This document shows, piece by piece, positions 25,728 through 34,468 of a DNA stretch of 41,938 nucleotides. Numbering within the stretch: position 1 is the stretch's first letter; each line of letters starts with the position of its first letter. The notes beneath the pieces are model-generated. The model was not told the DNA's origin and made no database searches. It saw nothing but the letters and a program-made list of their open reading frames with translations. A program made the position numbers and the translations under genes. Source of the stretch: Ramlibacter sp. (GTDB lineage: Bacteria; Pseudomonadota; Gammaproteobacteria; Burkholderiales; Burkholderiaceae_C); contig NZ_JARXAB010000040.1 in NCBI RefSeq assembly GCF_029866045.1, forward strand, positions 1-41,938, given 5' to 3'.

Positions 25728-26522
25728 TTAGCGACCCAGCCACTTGGTTTCGAGTGCGTCGAAGAAGCCTTCCGATTTCTTCAGCGCGACCCAGTTATTG
25801 ACGAAAGTGCTCCAGACCGGATCGCCCTGCGGGAGGGGGTAGGCAAACGGGCGCTTGTTGCGCAGTTCGGCCTTGGAGATCGTGGTCAGGTTGGGGTAGG
25901 TCTTGAGCAGGGTGGCAGCTTCCACGTTGCTGGTGATGGTGGCCACTGCACGGCCAGCCAGCACTTCCTGGTACCCGGTGGCCGGCTTTTCAACGCCCCT
26001 CACCGTGGCTTGGGGGAAATGGGCCTTGGCTTGCTCTTCGAAAACAGTACCCAAGGAAACGGAAATCTGCGTGCCGCTGCGATTGAGGTCGGACCACCCT
26101 GTCAAACGGGCGGCGTCGGCCTTGCGAATCACAGGCACCGTGCCCGCTTCGATATAAGGGTCAGAAAAGGCCACCGTCTTGGCCCGCGCGATGCTCAGGG
26201 ATGCGCCCGAAAAGATGTCGTACCGGTTGGAGGTGATGCCAGCAACCAGAGTAGCCCATTCGGCGGGAACCCATTCGACCTTGACGCCCATGTCTTTGGC
26301 CAATTGCTCCATCGCTTCGACGTCAAAGCCGCGGTAGCTGTTGGTGGCAGCATCACGCATAGACATGGGGTTGAAGTCACCCGTGGTACCGACGCGGAGG
26401 GTTCCGCGCTCCATGACGGTCTGAAGGCGGCTCTTGGCGGGAGCGCCTTGCGCGGCGGCGGGGTTATTCAGAATGGCCATGGCCAGCAGGGCCACGGACA
26501 GCAAGGACTTGAAGAACTTCAT
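25728..26522 (-). CDS. Amino acid ABC transporter substrate-binding protein (family 3)
   Basis: The 264-residue periplasmic protein has a signal peptide (KSLLSVALLAMAILNNPAAA, cleaved near residue 24) and the family 3 core: LRVGTTGDFNPMS, GFDVEAMEQLAKDMG and DIFSGASLSIARAK. The TTGD motif is shared with cyclohexadienyl dehydratase-like proteins, so a dehydratase cannot be fully excluded, but the permease gene 18 bp behind supports transport. CGAGGTG upstream of the ATG is a good ribosome site. The ligand is unknown; the gene context (a HutC-like operator 200 bp upstream, sarcosine-oxidase-like genes divergent) suggests an amino acid or N-methylated amino acid. Confidence 0.9.
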   Translation of the reverse strand: MKFFKSLLSVALLAMAILNNPAAAQGAPAKSRLQTVMERGTLRVGTTGDFNPMSMRDAATNSYRGFDVEAMEQLAKDMGVKVEWVPAEWATLVAGITSNRYDIFSGASLSIARAKTVAFSDPYIEAGTVPVIRKADAARLTGWSDLNRSGTQISVSLGTVFEEQAKAHFPQATVRGVEKPATGYQEVLAGRAVATITSNVEAATLLKTYPNLTTISKAELRNKRPFAYPLPQGDPVWSTFVNNWVALKKSEGFFDALETKWLGR

Positions 26523-26721
26523 GGTGCACCTCGGGCTATACGATGTGTGAACAGCTGGTTGGACCGCACGGGGCCCTCATCAAGCGCGGTAAGCCCAATT
26601 GGACACTCACCTCAACTTGATCAGGACCACTGTAGCATCTTCTTGTTGGCCTCCGCGCGGGGCATCTGGAAACTCTTTCATGGTTGACCCTGAGTATGCC
26701 CAGGTGACATCCGGCTACAGT

Positions 26722-26740
26722 GACCTGACTAGACAAGGTC
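26722..26740. promoter_or_regulatory. HutC-like operator in the sox / ABC transporter intergenic region
   Basis: The 19-base sequence GACCTGACTAGACAAGGTC has matching outer arms (GACCT and AGGTC). Its inner 16 bases (26723-26738) match the hutC-hutU inverted repeat at 14 of 16 positions, including 12 in a row (TGACTAGACAAG). It lies 34 bp before the soxB-like start and about 200 bp before the divergent binding-protein start, so it could control either or both. I infer binding by the HutC encoded at the right of the window. Confidence 0.6.
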
Positions 26741-26773
26741 AGCGCAGCCCGCGCCGCCCATTGAACCTGCAGC

Positions 26774-28021
26774 GTGCGCTACAACTTTCTTCAGTTATTT
26801 CGCCAGGGCTTTTCTGGCCACAGAGGCTGGCCCCGAACCTGGCGCCGGGCCGAACCATCCGGGATCTACGACGCGGTGGTGGTCGGTGGTGGCGGTCATG
26901 GCCTGGCCACGGCCTGGCACCTGGTTCGCGATGAGGGCCTGAGCCGGGTTGCGGTGCTCGAACGTGGCTGGCTCGGCGGCGGCAATACCGGGCGCAACAC
27001 CACCGTCATTCGGTCCAATTATTTGCGTGAGCCGGGCATTCGCTTCCAGGACGAGAACCTTCGTTTATGGGAAGACCTGAGTCAAAGGCTCGATTTCAAC
27101 CTCATGGTCAGCCAGCGCGGGCAGTTGGAGATCATTCAAACTTGGGCCAAGCTGCGCGATGCCCGACGGCGCATGCATGCGATGCGCCTGGTTGGTGCCG
27201 ACTACGAGTTGCTCGATGCCGACGCGGTCTACGGCCTGCTGCCGCTGCTGCGGCGTGACCCGGGGTGTCGTCTCCCCGTTCTGGCCGGCGCCTGGCAAGG
27301 GCGGGCCGGCACAGTGCGGCACGACGCGGTGGCTTGGGCCTATGCCAGGGCAGCCAGCTCGGTAGGGGTGGACATCATCGAAAACTGCGAGGTCACTGGG
27401 ATCGAGGTCGCAGCAGGCCGGGTGCGATCGGTCCAAACCAATCGCGGACGAATCGCCACCGAGCGACTTGGGCTGGCCGTGGCTGGCTCGACCAGCCGGC
27501 TGGCGCGCATGGCCGGCTTGCGGCTTCCACTGGAGACCTTGACCCTGCAGGCCTTCGTGTCCGAGCCACTCAAGCCCATGCTCGATGTGATTGTTTCCTG
27601 CCCAGCGCTGGGCATTTACTTCAGCCAGTCAGACAAGGGCGAGCTGGTGATCGGCGGCGGGCCGGATGCTGGACTGTCATGGACACAGCGCGGACAGTTT
27701 CAGGTGATCGAAGACTGCGTGGCCAGCCTGGTTGAGTTGTTCCCGGCCCTGGCACGGGTCAAGCTGCTTCGCAGTTGGGGCGGTGCCATCGATTTGTCGG
27801 CCGACACCTCCCCTATTCTGTCCACCACGCCAGTAGAAGGTCTGTGCATCAGCGCAGGCTGGGGATCGGGTGGGTTCAAGTCCATTCCAGCGGGTGGCCG
27901 CAGCTTGGCAGGCCTGCTCGCTCGCGGTCAGCCCGACAAGCACTGCGCACCCTTTTCGCTCGCGCGGTTCACCACGGGGCGCCTGCTGTTCGAAACGGCC
28001 AGCGCCTCAAATCGGTTCTAG
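26774..28021 (+). CDS. soxB: Sarcosine oxidase-like subunit beta
   Basis: The 415-residue flavoprotein subunit binds FAD through [16 protein letters not shown] (32-47) and is the catalytic subunit of heterotetrameric N-methyl-amino-acid oxidases. The [13 protein letters not shown] segment carries His183, which by motif corresponds to the FMN-linked His of known sarcosine oxidases (inference). The C-terminal [14 protein letters not shown] is typical. The start is a GTG giving [20 protein letters not shown], which matches the family N-terminus; the in-frame TGA 12 bases upstream rules out a longer form. No strong ribosome site is seen. First of four genes in the order soxB-D-A-G, with a HutC-like operator 34 bp upstream. 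Confidence 0.92.
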   Translation: MRYNFLQLFRQGFSGHRGWPRTWRRAEPSGIYDAVVVGGGGHGLATAWHLVRDEGLSRVAVLERGWLGGGNTGRNTTVIRSNYLREPGIRFQDENLRLWEDLSQRLDFNLMVSQRGQLEIIQTWAKLRDARRRMHAMRLVGADYELLDADAVYGLLPLLRRDPGCRLPVLAGAWQGRAGTVRHDAVAWAYARAASSVGVDIIENCEVTGIEVAAGRVRSVQTNRGRIATERLGLAVAGSTSRLARMAGLRLPLETLTLQAFVSEPLKPMLDVIVSCPALGIYFSQSDKGELVIGGGPDAGLSWTQRGQFQVIEDCVASLVELFPALARVKLLRSWGGAIDLSADTSPILSTTPVEGLCISAGWGSGGFKSIPAGGRSLAGLLARGQPDKHCAPFSLARFTTGRLLFETASASNRF

Positions 28022-28028
28022 GCCCGCT

Positions 28029-28292
28029 GTGCTGCAAATTCCTTGTCCCTATTGCGGCCTGCGCAGCGAGCATGAGTTCATCTGCACCGGTGAGGCCGGT
28101 GCGCGTCCGGCACGGCCTGACGCACTGGACGATGCGGCCTGGGCCGATCACCTCTACCACCGGGACAACCCGGACGTACCGGTGCTGGAGCATTGGTGGC
28201 ATGTGCACGGCTGCCGCGCCTGGCTGTGGGTACGACGGGACCCCCATACCCAGGAAATCGTTCAAGCCAGCGCAGGGGGGCAAGACGCATGA
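28029..28292 (+). CDS. soxD: Sarcosine oxidase-like subunit delta
   Basis: The 87-residue protein has the zinc site of SoxD: Cys6 and Cys9 (CPYCG) and His58 and Cys62 (HVHGC), the spacing of the structural zinc in characterised enzymes. SoxD holds the complex together and has no catalytic role. The start is a GTG seven bases after the soxB stop; the open frame extends further upstream but only this start gives the family N-terminus. Its TGA overlaps the soxA ATG (ATGA). The segment ALDDAAWADHLYHRDNP is typical of the family. Confidence 0.9.
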   Translation: MLQIPCPYCGLRSEHEFICTGEAGARPARPDALDDAAWADHLYHRDNPDVPVLEHWWHVHGCRAWLWVRRDPHTQEIVQASAGGQDA

Positions 28293-31255
28293 GCGGCTGG
28301 CGTCTGAACAGCGGCGGGCGGCTGATCGATCGCGCACGTCCTCTGGATTTCGCGTTCAATGGTCGGCCCCTCCAGGGCTGGGCCGGGGACACTTTAGCGT
28401 CAGCCCTGATGGCCCAAGGGGTAGACGTGCTGGCACGCAGCTTCAAGTACCACCGGCCCCGTGGCATCTTCGCTGCCGGCTGGGAGGAGCCCTGTGCCTT
28501 CGTTGGCCTTCAAGCCCCACGCAGCGAGCCCAATGTGCTGGCCACCACCGAACTTCTGGTGGAGGGTCTGAGAGCCTCTGGGCAGCAGGGTTGGCCCTCC
28601 TGGGGTCTGGATCCCATGGCTTGGGCCGATCTGCTGCACCGCTGGCTGCCGGCGGGTTTTTACTACAAGGCCTTCAAATCGCCTGCCTGGGCTTGGCCCT
28701 TTTTTGAACACGCCCTCCGGCAGGCTGCGGGCCTGGGCCGTATGCCGGACACTCCCACAAGGCAGATTGGCTATGAACGTCGTTTTGCCCATGCGGATGT
28801 TCTGGTCGTGGGGGCCGGCGTGGCGGGGCTGTGGGCTGCAAGAGCCCTGGCCGAGGCTGGGGCGCGGGTGATCCTTGCCGATGATGGGCCTCAACCGGGA
28901 GGCCGCTGGCTCGACCGGCCAGCCGGCAGCGCGGTGGATGACTGGATCGACGAGACGGTGCGAGCCCTCGACGCTTGCCCAAAAGTGCAGCGCTGGTCCC
29001 ACACCCAGGTGGTGGCACAGCACGATCATGGCCTGTTCGTAGCAATCGACCGCAGCCGGCCGGGGCAGGAGCGCTTGTGGAAGCTGCGTGTTCCGCACAT
29101 GCTGCTGGCTAGCGGCCAGATCGAACGCGGACTGCTGTTTCCCGACAACGACCGCCCGGGCATCATGCTCGCCGGAGCAGTCAGCAGCTTTTTGGGGCGC
29201 TGGGCCGTGGCACCAGGCCGACGCATGGTGCTGGCCACCAACAATGACGCAGCCTGGTCAGCGGCCTTGCAGGCACACGATGCCGGCCTGGAGGTCGCGG
29301 TGCTGGCCGATGAGCGCGCACGGGTCGACCCATGGCTGCTGCAGCAGGCCAGCGAGCGCGAGTTACGCGTCCAGTTGGGTGCGCGCGTGGCAGGTAGCCG
29401 CGGCCGAATGCGCTTGCGCGCAGTCGCCTTGCGGGATAGCGCTGGCCGCACTGAGTGGCACAACGCTGACCTGCTGGCAGTTTCGGGCGGCTGGAGCAGC
29501 GCATTGGCCGTTCACGCACAGGCGGGGGGTTCCAGCGCTTACGACCCGCACCTGCACGGCATGGTGCCGCAGGCCGGCCCGGCGGGCATTCCGATCGGGG
29601 CTGCAGCCGGGTATCAGGACAGCGCCCAGGCCCTGGCCTCCGCGAGGCAAGGCGCAGAACAAGTTGCGCAAGTGTTGGGACTCCAGCTGCCTCCGCTGCC
29701 CACACCCGAGGTGGCGAAGCAAGCTGTGGGTTGCAGCGCGATCGCGCTGTCCAAGCAGAATCAGGGCCGGATCTTTGTGGATCTGGCCAGCGACGTCACA
29801 GCCGATGACGTGGAACTGGCGCAGCGCGAAGGCTATGAGGCGCCTGAGCATCTCAAGCGTTACACCGCCCTGGGTATGGGGCCCGACCAGGGCCGGACAT
29901 CGGGCTTGAACGGGGCCTTGCTGATGGGCCACTTGCGCGGCATGAATGCCGGCGAACTGGGCCCGACCCGGCTTCGTCCACCGTACACGCCGCTGCCTTT
30001 TGGCGCAGTGGCGGGCATCGAGCCGGGTGAGCTGATTCGCCCTGTCAGGCGCACGCCGATCACCGCCTGGCATGAGGGCGCGGGCGCCGTCATGTACGAA
30101 TCCGGCCAAAACTGGCGAAGGCCCGGCTACTACCCGAAGCCTGGCGAATCCATGGCGCAGGCAATCGCGCGTGAGTGTCTGGCCTGCCGGGAGGCGGTAG
30201 GCCTGTACGACAGCTCGCCTCTTGGAAAATTCGAAGTCACCGGCCCGCAAAGCCTGCAGTTTCTCGAGTATGTCTACGCTTGCCGTCTGGCAGACCTCCA
30301 GGACGGCCGGGGCCGCTACGCGGTCATGCTGCGCGATGACGGACGTATTTTTGATGACGGAACCGTTTTCAGGTTGGCACAAGACCGCTGGTGGATCACC
30401 ACCACCACCGGCCAGGCGCAGGCGGTACATGCCTGGCTCGAGGCGCTGCTGCAGCTGCAGTTCCAAGGTCGGCTCGAGACTTTTGTGACCTCGGTGACCG
30501 ATCAGTGGGCTGCGCTGGTGGTCTGCGGCCCGCGTGCCCGCGAACTGCTGGCGGCCTGCGGCTGCAGCATTGACCTCTCCCCCGCCAGCTTCCCCTTCAT
30601 GAGTCAGCGCAACGGCACGCTGGCTGGCCAGGCTGTGCGCCTGTTCCGGGTCAGCTTCACCGGAGAGCTCAGCTACGAAATTCATCTGCCCTCCAGCGAC
30701 GCGCTCGCTCTTTGGCACGAGCTCGTACGAGTCGGCCAGCACCTGGGGCTGGCGGTCATGGGCTCGGAGGCCAATCATGTGCTGCGGGTCGAGAAGGGCT
30801 TCATCTCGGTCGGGCACGAGGTTGATGGTTGCATCAATCCGTTTGATCTCGGCCTGTCCTGGGCGGTCCGCATGGACAAGGAAGCATTTGTTGGCAAGCG
30901 CTCCCTGCAGCGAGACCAGGCCCAACCCGAGGGCAGGGCGCAACTGGTGGGGCTGCTCGTTCCTGCCGGCGAACCCCCGCTGGAAGAAGGGGCACAAATC
31001 CTTCGTGGCCATCAAGTCATGGATCCAGCCGCCGTACGGGCGCTCGAGCAGGCCAGCGGCGGCTTTGTCACCGCCAGTGTTTGGAGCCCCACCCTGGACC
31101 GGGCCGTGGCACTGGCGCTGATTGAAGACGGCGCGCGACGTCATGGGGAGACGGTCAGGGTCAGCGCGGCTGCCAAGGGAGGCCTCCACTGGCGGTCAGC
31201 TCAGGTGGTGGCCCCCGTATTTTTTGACCCCAAGGGAGGGCTCATGCGTGGCTGA
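28289..31255 (+). CDS. soxA: Sarcosine oxidase-like subunit alpha
   Basis: The 988-residue subunit has the usual domains. An N-terminal ferredoxin-like fold (PLDFAFNGRPLQGWAGDTLA) has no iron-sulfur cysteines. A dinucleotide-binding domain has VVGAGVAG (175-180), matching the NAD site, and a GMGPDQGRTSGLNG linker follows. The C-terminal half is an aminomethyltransferase/GcvT-like tetrahydrofolate domain (RRTPITAWHEGAGAVM, GLYDSSPLGKFEVTGP). The complex oxidises N-methyl amino acids and passes formaldehyde to tetrahydrofolate. N-methylglutamate dehydrogenases (MgdABCD) share this fold and gene order, so sarcosine itself is not proven. The ATG overlaps soxD by 4 bp; glyA, purU and folD, frequent neighbours, are absent. 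Confidence 0.93.
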   Translation: MSGWRLNSGGRLIDRARPLDFAFNGRPLQGWAGDTLASALMAQGVDVLARSFKYHRPRGIFAAGWEEPCAFVGLQAPRSEPNVLATTELLVEGLRASGQQGWPSWGLDPMAWADLLHRWLPAGFYYKAFKSPAWAWPFFEHALRQAAGLGRMPDTPTRQIGYERRFAHADVLVVGAGVAGLWAARALAEAGARVILADDGPQPGGRWLDRPAGSAVDDWIDETVRALDACPKVQRWSHTQVVAQHDHGLFVAIDRSRPGQERLWKLRVPHMLLASGQIERGLLFPDNDRPGIMLAGAVSSFLGRWAVAPGRRMVLATNNDAAWSAALQAHDAGLEVAVLADERARVDPWLLQQASERELRVQLGARVAGSRGRMRLRAVALRDSAGRTEWHNADLLAVSGGWSSALAVHAQAGGSSAYDPHLHGMVPQAGPAGIPIGAAAGYQDSAQALASARQGAEQVAQVLGLQLPPLPTPEVAKQAVGCSAIALSKQNQGRIFVDLASDVTADDVELAQREGYEAPEHLKRYTALGMGPDQGRTSGLNGALLMGHLRGMNAGELGPTRLRPPYTPLPFGAVAGIEPGELIRPVRRTPITAWHEGAGAVMYESGQNWRRPGYYPKPGESMAQAIARECLACREAVGLYDSSPLGKFEVTGPQSLQFLEYVYACRLADLQDGRGRYAVMLRDDGRIFDDGTVFRLAQDRWWITTTTGQAQAVHAWLEALLQLQFQGRLETFVTSVTDQWAALVVCGPRARELLAACGCSIDLSPASFPFMSQRNGTLAGQAVRLFRVSFTGELSYEIHLPSSDALALWHELVRVGQHLGLAVMGSEANHVLRVEKGFISVGHEVDGCINPFDLGLSWAVRMDKEAFVGKRSLQRDQAQPEGRAQLVGLLVPAGEPPLEEGAQILRGHQVMDPAAVRALEQASGGFVTASVWSPTLDRAVALALIEDGARRHGETVRVSAAAKGGLHWRSAQVVAPVFFDPKGGLMRG

Positions 31256-31778
31256 TCTCCAGCAAGCCTTGGTAGTGCCCCAACCGGGTCGACTGGTCAG
31301 CGTGCGTCTGCGCCCTGGCGACACCGCATGCCTGGAGCGACTCGCGCCGGGCTTGTCGCAGCTGGGTGTTTGCCGACAATTTCAGATGGCCTGGGACGCT
31401 ACGAATCTGCTCTGGATGCGTCTCGGACCTGATGAATGGTGGTGCTGGTGGCCTCAAGCCGAGCCCGCGCAGGCCCCCACCTTGATGCAGGCCGTGTCCC
31501 AAGCAACCGACGGCATTCACAGCAGCTGCGTGGACTTGAGCGCCGGGCAGTCGAGCTTGATGCTCAGCACATCGGCTCGGCAGCTGCTGTCTCTGGGCTG
31601 CGACCTTGATTTTGAACGGCTGCCCGGGGACATGGCCACGCGCACACGACTGGGCTCCTTTTCTGTGGTGATCGCCCCTTCGCAGGGCCAAGCCATGTCA
31701 CTTTGGGTGGAGACCAGCCTGTGCTTGAGTCTGCAGCAATGGCTGGAACTGGCGGCACGCCAATTGGGTAAGGGCTAG
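31248..31778 (+). CDS. soxG: Sarcosine oxidase-like subunit gamma
   Basis: The 176-residue protein fits the SoxG subunit, a small GcvT-like partner of the beta subunit. Family features are GVCRQFQMAWDATNLLWMRL (the product side of the folate-like domain), VDLSAGQSSLMLSTSARQLL and DLDFERLPGDMATRTRLG. The start is a GTG with GGGAGGG seven bases upstream, overlapping the soxA end by 8 bp. It ends the operon and converges with hutH 54 bp later. It shows less conservation than the other three subunits, as is usual for SoxG. Confidence 0.88.
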   Translation: MADLQQALVVPQPGRLVSVRLRPGDTACLERLAPGLSQLGVCRQFQMAWDATNLLWMRLGPDEWWCWWPQAEPAQAPTLMQAVSQATDGIHSSCVDLSAGQSSLMLSTSARQLLSLGCDLDFERLPGDMATRTRLGSFSVVIAPSQGQAMSLWVETSLCLSLQQWLELAARQLGKG

Positions 31779-31832
31779 GTTGGCCTCTCGCTAAAAAACT
31801 CGCTCAAGGCCCGCACGGCTAGCGCACCCGCC

Positions 31833-33404
31833 TCACGCGGCGACGGTGCAGGCCAAGCGGGCGAAGGTGCTGCGAAGCTCCTCCATGTTGTCGGCCAGCG
31901 CCGTGCCCAGGAGGTCGGGACTGCGAAGCCAGACCTGCACTACTTCGATGTCTGCCGCCAAGCTACGGTCTTGCACCAGAGCCGGGCTCAGTCGGCGTAA
32001 CTGCGCATGAACGCGCTCGAGCGCCGGCGTACTGCACAGAGGTCGGTGACATTCCAGCCCCTGGGCGGCAGCCAGCGCCTCGATGGCCAAAATCCAGACG
32101 GTGTTGTCAACCATCGAGGACAGCCTGCGTGCTGCAAAGGTGGCCATGCTCACATGGTCCTCCTGATTGGCCGAGGTTGGCAGACTGTCGACACTGGCTG
32201 GATGGGCCAGCGACTTGTTCTCCGAGGCCAGCGCGGCAGCCGTCACATGCGCGATCATGAAGCCCGAATTCAAGCCCGGCTCAGGGGTCAAAAATGCCGG
32301 TAGGCCAGAGATGGCGTTGTCCACCAGCATGGCAATGCGTCGTTCGGACAGAGCGCCCATCTCGGCAATCGCCAGCGCCAAACCATCGGCCACCAGGGCA
32401 ACCGGCTCGGCGTGGAAATTACCGCCGGAGAGCAACTTGGGCTGCCCACCATCGCGGAAGACCAAGGGGTTATCGGTCACCGCGTTGGCCTCGCGCAAAA
32501 GCACCTCTGCTGCGTGGCGCAGCTGGTCGAGGCACGCACCCATGACCTGGGGCTGGCACCGCAGGCAATAGGGGTCCTGCACCCGCTCGTCGTCCACCAG
32601 GTGCGAGCGACGGATCTCACTGCCAGCGAGCAAGGCCCGATAGGCTGCTGCCGTATCGATCTGTCCTGGATGACCGCGCAATTCGTGGATGCGCGCATCA
32701 AAGGGCGAATCGCTTCCACGGGCAGCGTCGAGGGTGAGAGCACCGATGACCACCGCCGCTTGCATCAATTGATCGGCGGCAAACAGCGCGTCAATGGCCA
32801 GGGCCGTCGAGGCCTGCGTGCCATTGATCAGCGCGAGGCCTTCCTTGGCGCCCAGCGTGATCGGCGCCAGTTCGCACGCCTGCAGGGCCTGCGCGGCGGG
32901 CATCAACTGGCCGCGGAGCGAAACCATGCCCTCACCCATGAGCGGTAAGGACAGGTGAGCGAGCGGGGCCAAGTCGCCACTGGCACCCACCGAACCTTTG
33001 ACTGGAATCACCGGCAGCAGGTCCAGCGCCAGGAATTTCAGCAGAAGGGCAATGATCTCCGCCTTCACCCCGGAGTGGCCCCGCCCCAGACTGGCGGCTT
33101 TGAGCAACAGCATCAAGCGCACCACAGGCGGCCTCATCGGCTCTCCCACGCCGACGGCATGCGAGCGCAGCAAGTTCACTTGCAGTTGGGCGTGATCGCC
33201 AGAGGCAATGCGGGTATTGGCCAATTTGCCAAAGCCGGTGTTGAGGCCGTAGACCACTTGGCCGCTGGCCAGCACCTGGGCAACCGCCTCCGCACTGGCG
33301 TGGACTGTCCGCCAGGCGGAGGGCTCCAGATCGAGCGCCAGCGCGCCAGCGCGTGCGTCGCCAAGCAGGCGCCAGTCCAGCTGGCCTGGATGTATGGTTC
33401 TCAT
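31833..33404 (-). CDS. hutH: Histidine ammonia-lyase
   Basis: HutH removes ammonia from histidine to give urocanate, the first step of histidine catabolism. The 523-residue protein has the MIO motif GSVGASGDLAPLAH with Ala141-Ser142-Gly143 forming the cofactor, the N-terminal YGLNTGFG, and SHAVGVGEP. HutH is last in the minus-strand operon and its ATG overlaps the stop of the Rieske oxygenase gene (ATGA), so it is translated together with it. The length is within the usual range. It converges with soxG. If the operon acts on N-methylhistidines, HutH would have to tolerate the methyl group or act after its removal. Confidence 0.97.
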   Translation of the reverse strand: MRTIHPGQLDWRLLGDARAGALALDLEPSAWRTVHASAEAVAQVLASGQVVYGLNTGFGKLANTRIASGDHAQLQVNLLRSHAVGVGEPMRPPVVRLMLLLKAASLGRGHSGVKAEIIALLLKFLALDLLPVIPVKGSVGASGDLAPLAHLSLPLMGEGMVSLRGQLMPAAQALQACELAPITLGAKEGLALINGTQASTALAIDALFAADQLMQAAVVIGALTLDAARGSDSPFDARIHELRGHPGQIDTAAAYRALLAGSEIRRSHLVDDERVQDPYCLRCQPQVMGACLDQLRHAAEVLLREANAVTDNPLVFRDGGQPKLLSGGNFHAEPVALVADGLALAIAEMGALSERRIAMLVDNAISGLPAFLTPEPGLNSGFMIAHVTAAALASENKSLAHPASVDSLPTSANQEDHVSMATFAARRLSSMVDNTVWILAIEALAAAQGLECHRPLCSTPALERVHAQLRRLSPALVQDRSLAADIEVVQVWLRSPDLLGTALADNMEELRSTFARLACTVAA

Positions 33405-34468
33405 TGTGAATGCCCGATGGTGGCCGCCTCGGCCTCCAGCCGTGCTGCCAGCGCCTTTCGAAAACGGGATGCGCCGGTATCCAGCAGCAAACCGATATGC
33501 GGCGTGCGCTTGTTCTTCATGCCCTGGTGCACGGCCTCCAGAATCTGCCGGTCCTCCTCGAAGGCCGCTTTGGCCCCGGCGGCGATGCGCTCGGTCAGCG
33601 CCTGATCGTGGGGGTCGGTATTGCGGTGCTGCAGCCAGAAATACAGGGTGCGGTCGGAATCGATCGGGGTGAGAAAGTTGTAGGAGACCATCCGGTAAAT
33701 CCGCGGATCGTCTTTTGCCTGAGGACCGCCCAGACCTGCCGGCGCAAAAGTGCTCCGATTGATGGCCATTGACGGCAACCTCACCTCATAGTGCTGCAAG
33801 CGATCGGCCAGCCCCTCAAACTTGACCAGAGGCGCATAAAAAGGCGGCGGTGGCTGCCCGAACATCCAGCGGCTGCACACCACGCCATGCTCATCGGCAT
33901 GAACCTGCAAAGGTGTGTCTTCGGTGCCCGAAGCGGCAAAAGTGCTGCGGTGGACCCAGGCCACATGGGAGGGGTCCAGCAGGTTGTCGACCAGCCACAG
34001 GTAGTGACAGTGGCACAGCAAGCTGTCGCCGGCTGTCATGTGCCAATTCGGGTTGTCGTGGTCGTCAATGTGGAGGATGGGGGTACGCTCGGCCTCATCG
34101 GCTGCCCCCATCCAGATCCACAGCAGCCCGTAGCGGTCTTGCACCGGGTAGCTGCGCACCTTGGCCATGGCCGGTATGCGCTGCTGGGTCGGCGCTTGAA
34201 TGCAGTGCCCGCCGCCGTCAAAGGTCAAGCCGTGATAGCCGCATTCGATGGCGTCCCCGACGACGCGCCCCATCGACAACGGTAACTTACGGTGCGGGCA
34301 AGCGTCTTCCAGGGCAACCGGCGAACCGTCCTCGCGCCGATAGAGCACGATGGGCTCATCGAGCAGCCGTACCGCCAGCGGCTGGCGGGTCACTGCACGC
34401 GAGACGCTGGCGACATACCAACAGTTACGCAGAAACACATGGGGTTCAGTCAGTTCGAGGGTTGACAT
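33401..34468 (-). CDS. VanA-type Rieske oxygenase embedded in the hut operon
   Basis: The 355-residue protein is a vanillate demethylase-type Rieske oxygenase. Cluster ligands are Cys57/His59 (ACPHRK) and Cys76/His79 (ECGYHG); the catalytic iron site is in VDNLLDPSHVAWVHRSTF (Asp165, His168, His173). VanA-type enzymes cleave O- or N-methyl groups from aromatic or heterocyclic substrates, needing an electron donor; no reductase gene is in the window. It overlaps hutF by 19 bp and hutH by 4 bp, so it is part of the hut transcript. AAGG eight bases upstream supports the ATG. I infer N-demethylation or oxygenation of a histidine-related compound; the substrate is unproven. Confidence 0.9.
   Translation of the reverse strand: MSTLELTEPHVFLRNCWYVASVSRAVTRQPLAVRLLDEPIVLYRREDGSPVALEDACPHRKLPLSMGRVVGDAIECGYHGLTFDGGGHCIQAPTQQRIPAMAKVRSYPVQDRYGLLWIWMGAADEAERTPILHIDDHDNPNWHMTAGDSLLCHCHYLWLVDNLLDPSHVAWVHRSTFAASGTEDTPLQVHADEHGVVCSRWMFGQPPPPFYAPLVKFEGLADRLQHYEVRLPSMAINRSTFAPAGLGGPQAKDDPRIYRMVSYNFLTPIDSDRTLYFWLQHRNTDPHDQALTERIAAGAKAAFEEDRQILEAVHQGMKNKRTPHIGLLLDTGASRFRKALAARLEAEAATIGHSQ

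Noticed and set aside
29363..31189. 608-codon minus-strand frame opposite soxA
   Set aside because: No family features are seen, and soxA has a complete domain set in the plus strand.
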